Part shown: positions 30,603-32,888 of the stretch, one piece after another
Layout: every line of letters starts with the position of its first letter
How positions within the stretch are numbered: the stretch's first letter is position 1
Assembly (NCBI RefSeq): GCF_900172345.1
Contig: NZ_FWFY01000019.1
Coordinates: forward strand, 1-32,888
DNA length: 32,888 nt
From: Limimaricola soesokkakensis
GTDB taxonomy: Bacteria > Pseudomonadota > Alphaproteobacteria > Rhodobacterales > Rhodobacteraceae
Direction: 5' to 3'
Notes under the pieces: model-generated
The model's input: the letters and a program-made list of their open reading frames with translations, nothing else
Told to the model about the DNA's origin: nothing
Databases searched by the model: none
Translations under genes and position numbers: made by a program

Positions 30603-32384
30603 TCAGATCAGGGCCCAATTGCCGCTCGATACGGCCCATAGGGCCACGACGGCATTGGCCGCGACATGGGCCGCGACGGCATCGCCGACGCGGCCTCGCC
30701 GTATCAGCAGCGCCGAGAACACCAAGCTCGCCAGTCCGGCGGCAAGCCATTGCCCATGCAGCAGGGCGAAGCCCACAGCCGATATGGTAAAGGCCAGAAT
30801 GCGGAGAGGCATACTGCCATCATCGATCCGAGCGTGCAGGTAGCCTCGGAAGAAGAGCTCCTCGATCATCGGCACCAGAAAAATGGTTCCGACGAGCCGG
30901 GCCCCAATCCACAGTACCAGAGCAGCGCCACCGATCGGCCCGGCAAGATCGGTGATCGTCGCCTGTGCGCCGCTTGCTAAGCCGGCAAGGATCCAGACGA
31001 TTCCCACGACGCCGCCTGCAGCAAGAGAGAGCGCGTCCGGGCGCCATTTCAGCCGCGCGTAAGCCTGTGAAAATAGCGCCAGTGACAAGGCCATGGCGAT
31101 CACCCGCCACGGATAGCCCGCCTCGGGCGCAGTCCAGAACGCCGAAACGACGATGCCCGAGATCATGAAGACCACGAAGGGCAGGATCCGTGCCGCATCC
31201 CAATCCTGCAGCAAAGGTATGCGCGCCGAAGGGACAGCGCGGTTTCTATGCAGCCAAGGCAGGCTTTGCGCCAAGGCCAGGATTAGCAGTGCCAGAATGG
31301 TGAAGGCGAGCCAACCGGCATAGCTGTGGAACCCATTCACCGCGAGGTCCGGGGCGCCACCCACGCCGATCATCACCAGGACGGCGATCCGGATGACGTT
31401 GAACACCCAGCTCAGGCCAAGCGCCAACGGCCAGAGCACCAGCCAGAGCGGGCGCTGCCGCAGCGTGTCGCGAAACAGTACCGCGTAGAGGCCGACGAAG
31501 CCGGTGACCAGGGCCAGCCCCTCGACCCCGGAACAGGCCGCCGCGATCTGCACGAAGAAGTCATTGGCACCGATGATGTATTCCGACACATCAACCATGA
31601 CCGCGAGGCCGCTCATCGACATGATCAGCGCCACCGCTTGAAATGTCGGCTGCGCCAGCCAGTCCCAGTTCCAGAGCATGCCGCTCATTGTCGCGGCCTC
31701 GGGCAGCAGCGCTGCCATCAGGGCGAGCCACAACGGGACCCAGCGCTGGTCGGCGAGCCATGCGGCCCAGCCGCGTGGCGACACCATCCAGAACGCGCCC
31801 CCCAGTACCCCGGCGAGCGCACCGGTCGCCATGATCGGCAGTGCCGTTTCCAGCCGGTCCTGCAGCAGGGCCGGACCGAAGAGGATCACCGGCGAGAAGA
31901 TCAGCAATACCCCCAATGCGTGGATGGCGGGCCAGAGGCCGGATGTCGCGCCGCTGCTCAGTGCCACGAGGGTCTTTCCGGCCTTGGGCCGGGCCACGAA
32001 GTAGAGCGACATCGCGGCAATGACGGTGATCCCGCGCCCGAGCGATCCGCGCAGCTGCTGGCACCACAGCTCCGCCACACTGGCGCGACACTCAACCGAA
32101 ACGCCGAACTGATAGACGGCGACGATCATCAGCGTCTCGACGAAAAAGAGAACGCAGAGCAAGGCCAGACGCGGCTGGGAGAGATAGGTCAAGAAACGGG
32201 TCCTGTGGGCAGTCTGTAACGGTTCGTCGAACGCGTGCCTCGATCGATGGTCAAGCCATGACGATGCTCGCGCTCCTTCAAAGCTTTCACGCCGATTTGG
32301 GGCCTCAATTTGCTTTGGCTTGGTCGATTGTTCGACCGATCGCCCGCCTGTATCCGATGGACCAGCGGACCAGCGGCTTGGCAT
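30603..32384 (-). CDS. xrtE: Exosortase E/CAAX-type protease fusion (VPEID-CTERM system)
   Basis: A 593-aa polytopic inner-membrane protein. The N-terminal half is an exosortase: AAACSGVEGLAL with the catalytic Cys near residue 284, FNVIRI with the Arg, and FHSYAGW with the His. The C-terminal part is a CPBP/CAAX-type intramembrane protease, with EELFFRGYLHA (Glu-Glu-x3-Arg) near residue 505, ALLHGQWLAAG and HVAANAVVAL. The fusion is the hallmark of exosortase E. It should cleave VPEID-CTERM proteins such as the one at 30369-30587. The ATG at 32384 has no ribosome site and the first ~64 residues are polar and unlike the family; a TTG at 32192 with AGGA upstream gives 529 aa and may be the true start. 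Confidence 0.85.
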   Translation of the reverse strand: MPSRWSAGPSDTGGRSVEQSTKPKQIEAPNRRESFEGARASSWLDHRSRHAFDEPLQTAHRTRFLTYLSQPRLALLCVLFFVETLMIVAVYQFGVSVECRASVAELWCQQLRGSLGRGITVIAAMSLYFVARPKAGKTLVALSSGATSGLWPAIHALGVLLIFSPVILFGPALLQDRLETALPIMATGALAGVLGGAFWMVSPRGWAAWLADQRWVPLWLALMAALLPEAATMSGMLWNWDWLAQPTFQAVALIMSMSGLAVMVDVSEYIIGANDFFVQIAAACSGVEGLALVTGFVGLYAVLFRDTLRQRPLWLVLWPLALGLSWVFNVIRIAVLVMIGVGGAPDLAVNGFHSYAGWLAFTILALLILALAQSLPWLHRNRAVPSARIPLLQDWDAARILPFVVFMISGIVVSAFWTAPEAGYPWRVIAMALSLALFSQAYARLKWRPDALSLAAGGVVGIVWILAGLASGAQATITDLAGPIGGAALVLWIGARLVGTIFLVPMIEELFFRGYLHARIDDGSMPLRILAFTISAVGFALLHGQWLAAGLASLVFSALLIRRGRVGDAVAAHVAANAVVALWAVSSGNWALI

Positions 32385-32710
32385 GCCGGGTCATTCGGCG
32401 GATGGCCAGCGGCTGAAAAGCGAAGCGTCGCGTCCCAGCGGTCATCTCGATGTCCGAAGGAAAGTGCCCGCCTCACCTCAGCCTCGGAAGGATTCAGAGG
32501 GTGTTGAATTGGTCCAATGGACAAACGCTTTTGCCCGGAGTGCCTCACGGCCGAAATGTGAACGGCGGTGCCACACTGTTGCCACAATCATCGTTCCTAT
32601 GGGCAGCAAGAATACTAGTACTTTTGGGTAGCAACCTGACCCACTCACCTCATCGGCTCGTCAGAAGCCGTGGACGTCAGGGGCCTGCACCAGAGACGAA
32701 GGGCAGATCT
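32385..32710. other. Intergenic region upstream of the flagellar hook gene
   Basis: About 326 bases without a supported gene. It should hold the hook gene promoter. I looked for sigma-54 (GG-N10-GC) and sigma-28 patterns and found none that fits well. If the exosortase starts at TTG 32192, this gap extends to 32193 and includes the GGTCGA-TTGT-TCGACC dyad at 32322-32337. Confidence 0.4.
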
Positions 32711-32888
32711 ATGAGCATCTCCTACGCGATGCAGACCGGCGTGAGCGGGTTGCGGGCCAATTCCACGGCGGTGGGCCGGATCTCGGAGAACATCGCCAAC
32801 GCCAACACCGACGGCTACCGGCGCAGCTTCGTGCAGATGGTCACCACCAGCACGCTGAGCGACAATGCCGGCATCTCGCCCTCGGGCG
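32711..32888 (+). CDS. flgE: Flagellar hook protein FlgE, N-terminal part (runs off the window)
   Basis: The visible 59 residues begin MSISYAMQTGVSGLRANSTA and contain ISENIANANTDGYRRS, the 'isdNiANvnT.GYk' rod/hook-family signature shared by FlgB, FlgC, FlgE, FlgF, FlgG and FlgK, which forms the D0 coiled-coil of axial flagellar proteins. The 'M-S-I-S-x-A-M-x-x-G-V-S-G-L' start and the direct continuation into QMVTTSTL suggest FlgE; FlgK is the main alternative. ATG 32711 has GAAGGGC upstream. Confidence 0.7.
   Translation, partial: MSISYAMQTGVSGLRANSTAVGRISENIANANTDGYRRSFVQMVTTSTLSDNAGISPSG

Noticed and set aside
31326-32219. 297-codon open frame on the plus strand
   Set aside because: Antisense to the exosortase gene; product is Arg/His/Gln-rich without motif.
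32505-32535. Possible sigma-54 promoter before the hook gene (TGGACAAACGCTTTTGCC)
   Set aside because: The GG to GC spacing is 12 bases, where 10 are needed, so it does not fit the -24/-12 pattern.
1-32888. CRISPR array or restriction-modification/defence genes in the island
   Set aside because: No regularly spaced repeats were seen and no Cas, methyltransferase or nuclease motifs were recognised; the region is explained by recombinases.

Overview
The window is GC-rich and densely coded. The gene content points to an alphaproteobacterium of the Rhodobacteraceae (Rhodobacter/Paracoccus/Roseobacter type): an FnrL-type regulator with TTGAT-N4-ATCAA boxes, HWE/HisKA_2 kinases, an N-domain-less MgtE, a VPEID-CTERM/exosortase E pair and a Rhodobacteraceae-like flagellar hook protein start. 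This assignment is inferred from gene families, not from a marker gene.

1-7.8 kb is a patchwork of accessory DNA. It holds the right end of an IS3-family element, a decayed TetR regulator, a two-gene signalling unit (methanogen-output-domain protein plus HisKA_2 kinase), a secreted protein of unknown function, a 52-aa membrane micro-protein coupled to a GNAT-like protein, and a second HisKA_2 kinase cut short by an intact IS5-family element. The far side of that IS is a different broken gene (DUF2254), so a rearrangement took place at the IS.

7.8-17.3 kb looks like an oxygen/energy stress neighbourhood: a truncated D-lactate dehydrogenase, a K+ channel, a second 52-aa micro-protein, fnrL, an unknown conserved protein, a LysR regulator, a beta-CASP metallo-hydrolase, MgtE, a lipoprotein-like cytochrome c, and a ParD-like/methionine aminopeptidase divergent pair. 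Three FNR-type boxes lie 55-59 nt before start codons, in front of both micro-proteins and the cytochrome. They tie the neighbourhood to fnrL, which lies inside it.

17.4-27.5 kb is a mobile region. It starts with a doubly damaged tyrosine recombinase. Next comes a co-directional cassette: a DUF3987-like protein with a degenerate P-loop, an HTH protein behind a start-sequestering hairpin, two overlapping large tyrosine recombinases and two small helical proteins. A third, 719-aa integrase faces this cassette and abuts the 3' side of a tRNA-Asn gene. Four copies of TTTGGCGC/GCGCCAAA sit between the HTH gene and the first recombinase. This cassette is the best candidate here for an undescribed system, probably a multi-recombinase mobile element.

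27.5-32.9 kb reads as chromosomal backbone: tRNA-Asn with a perfect terminator, an MBL-fold hydrolase divergent from an EnvZ-type kinase, a small lipoprotein, a VPEID-CTERM substrate convergent with its exosortase E/protease, and the start of flgE, which runs off the window.
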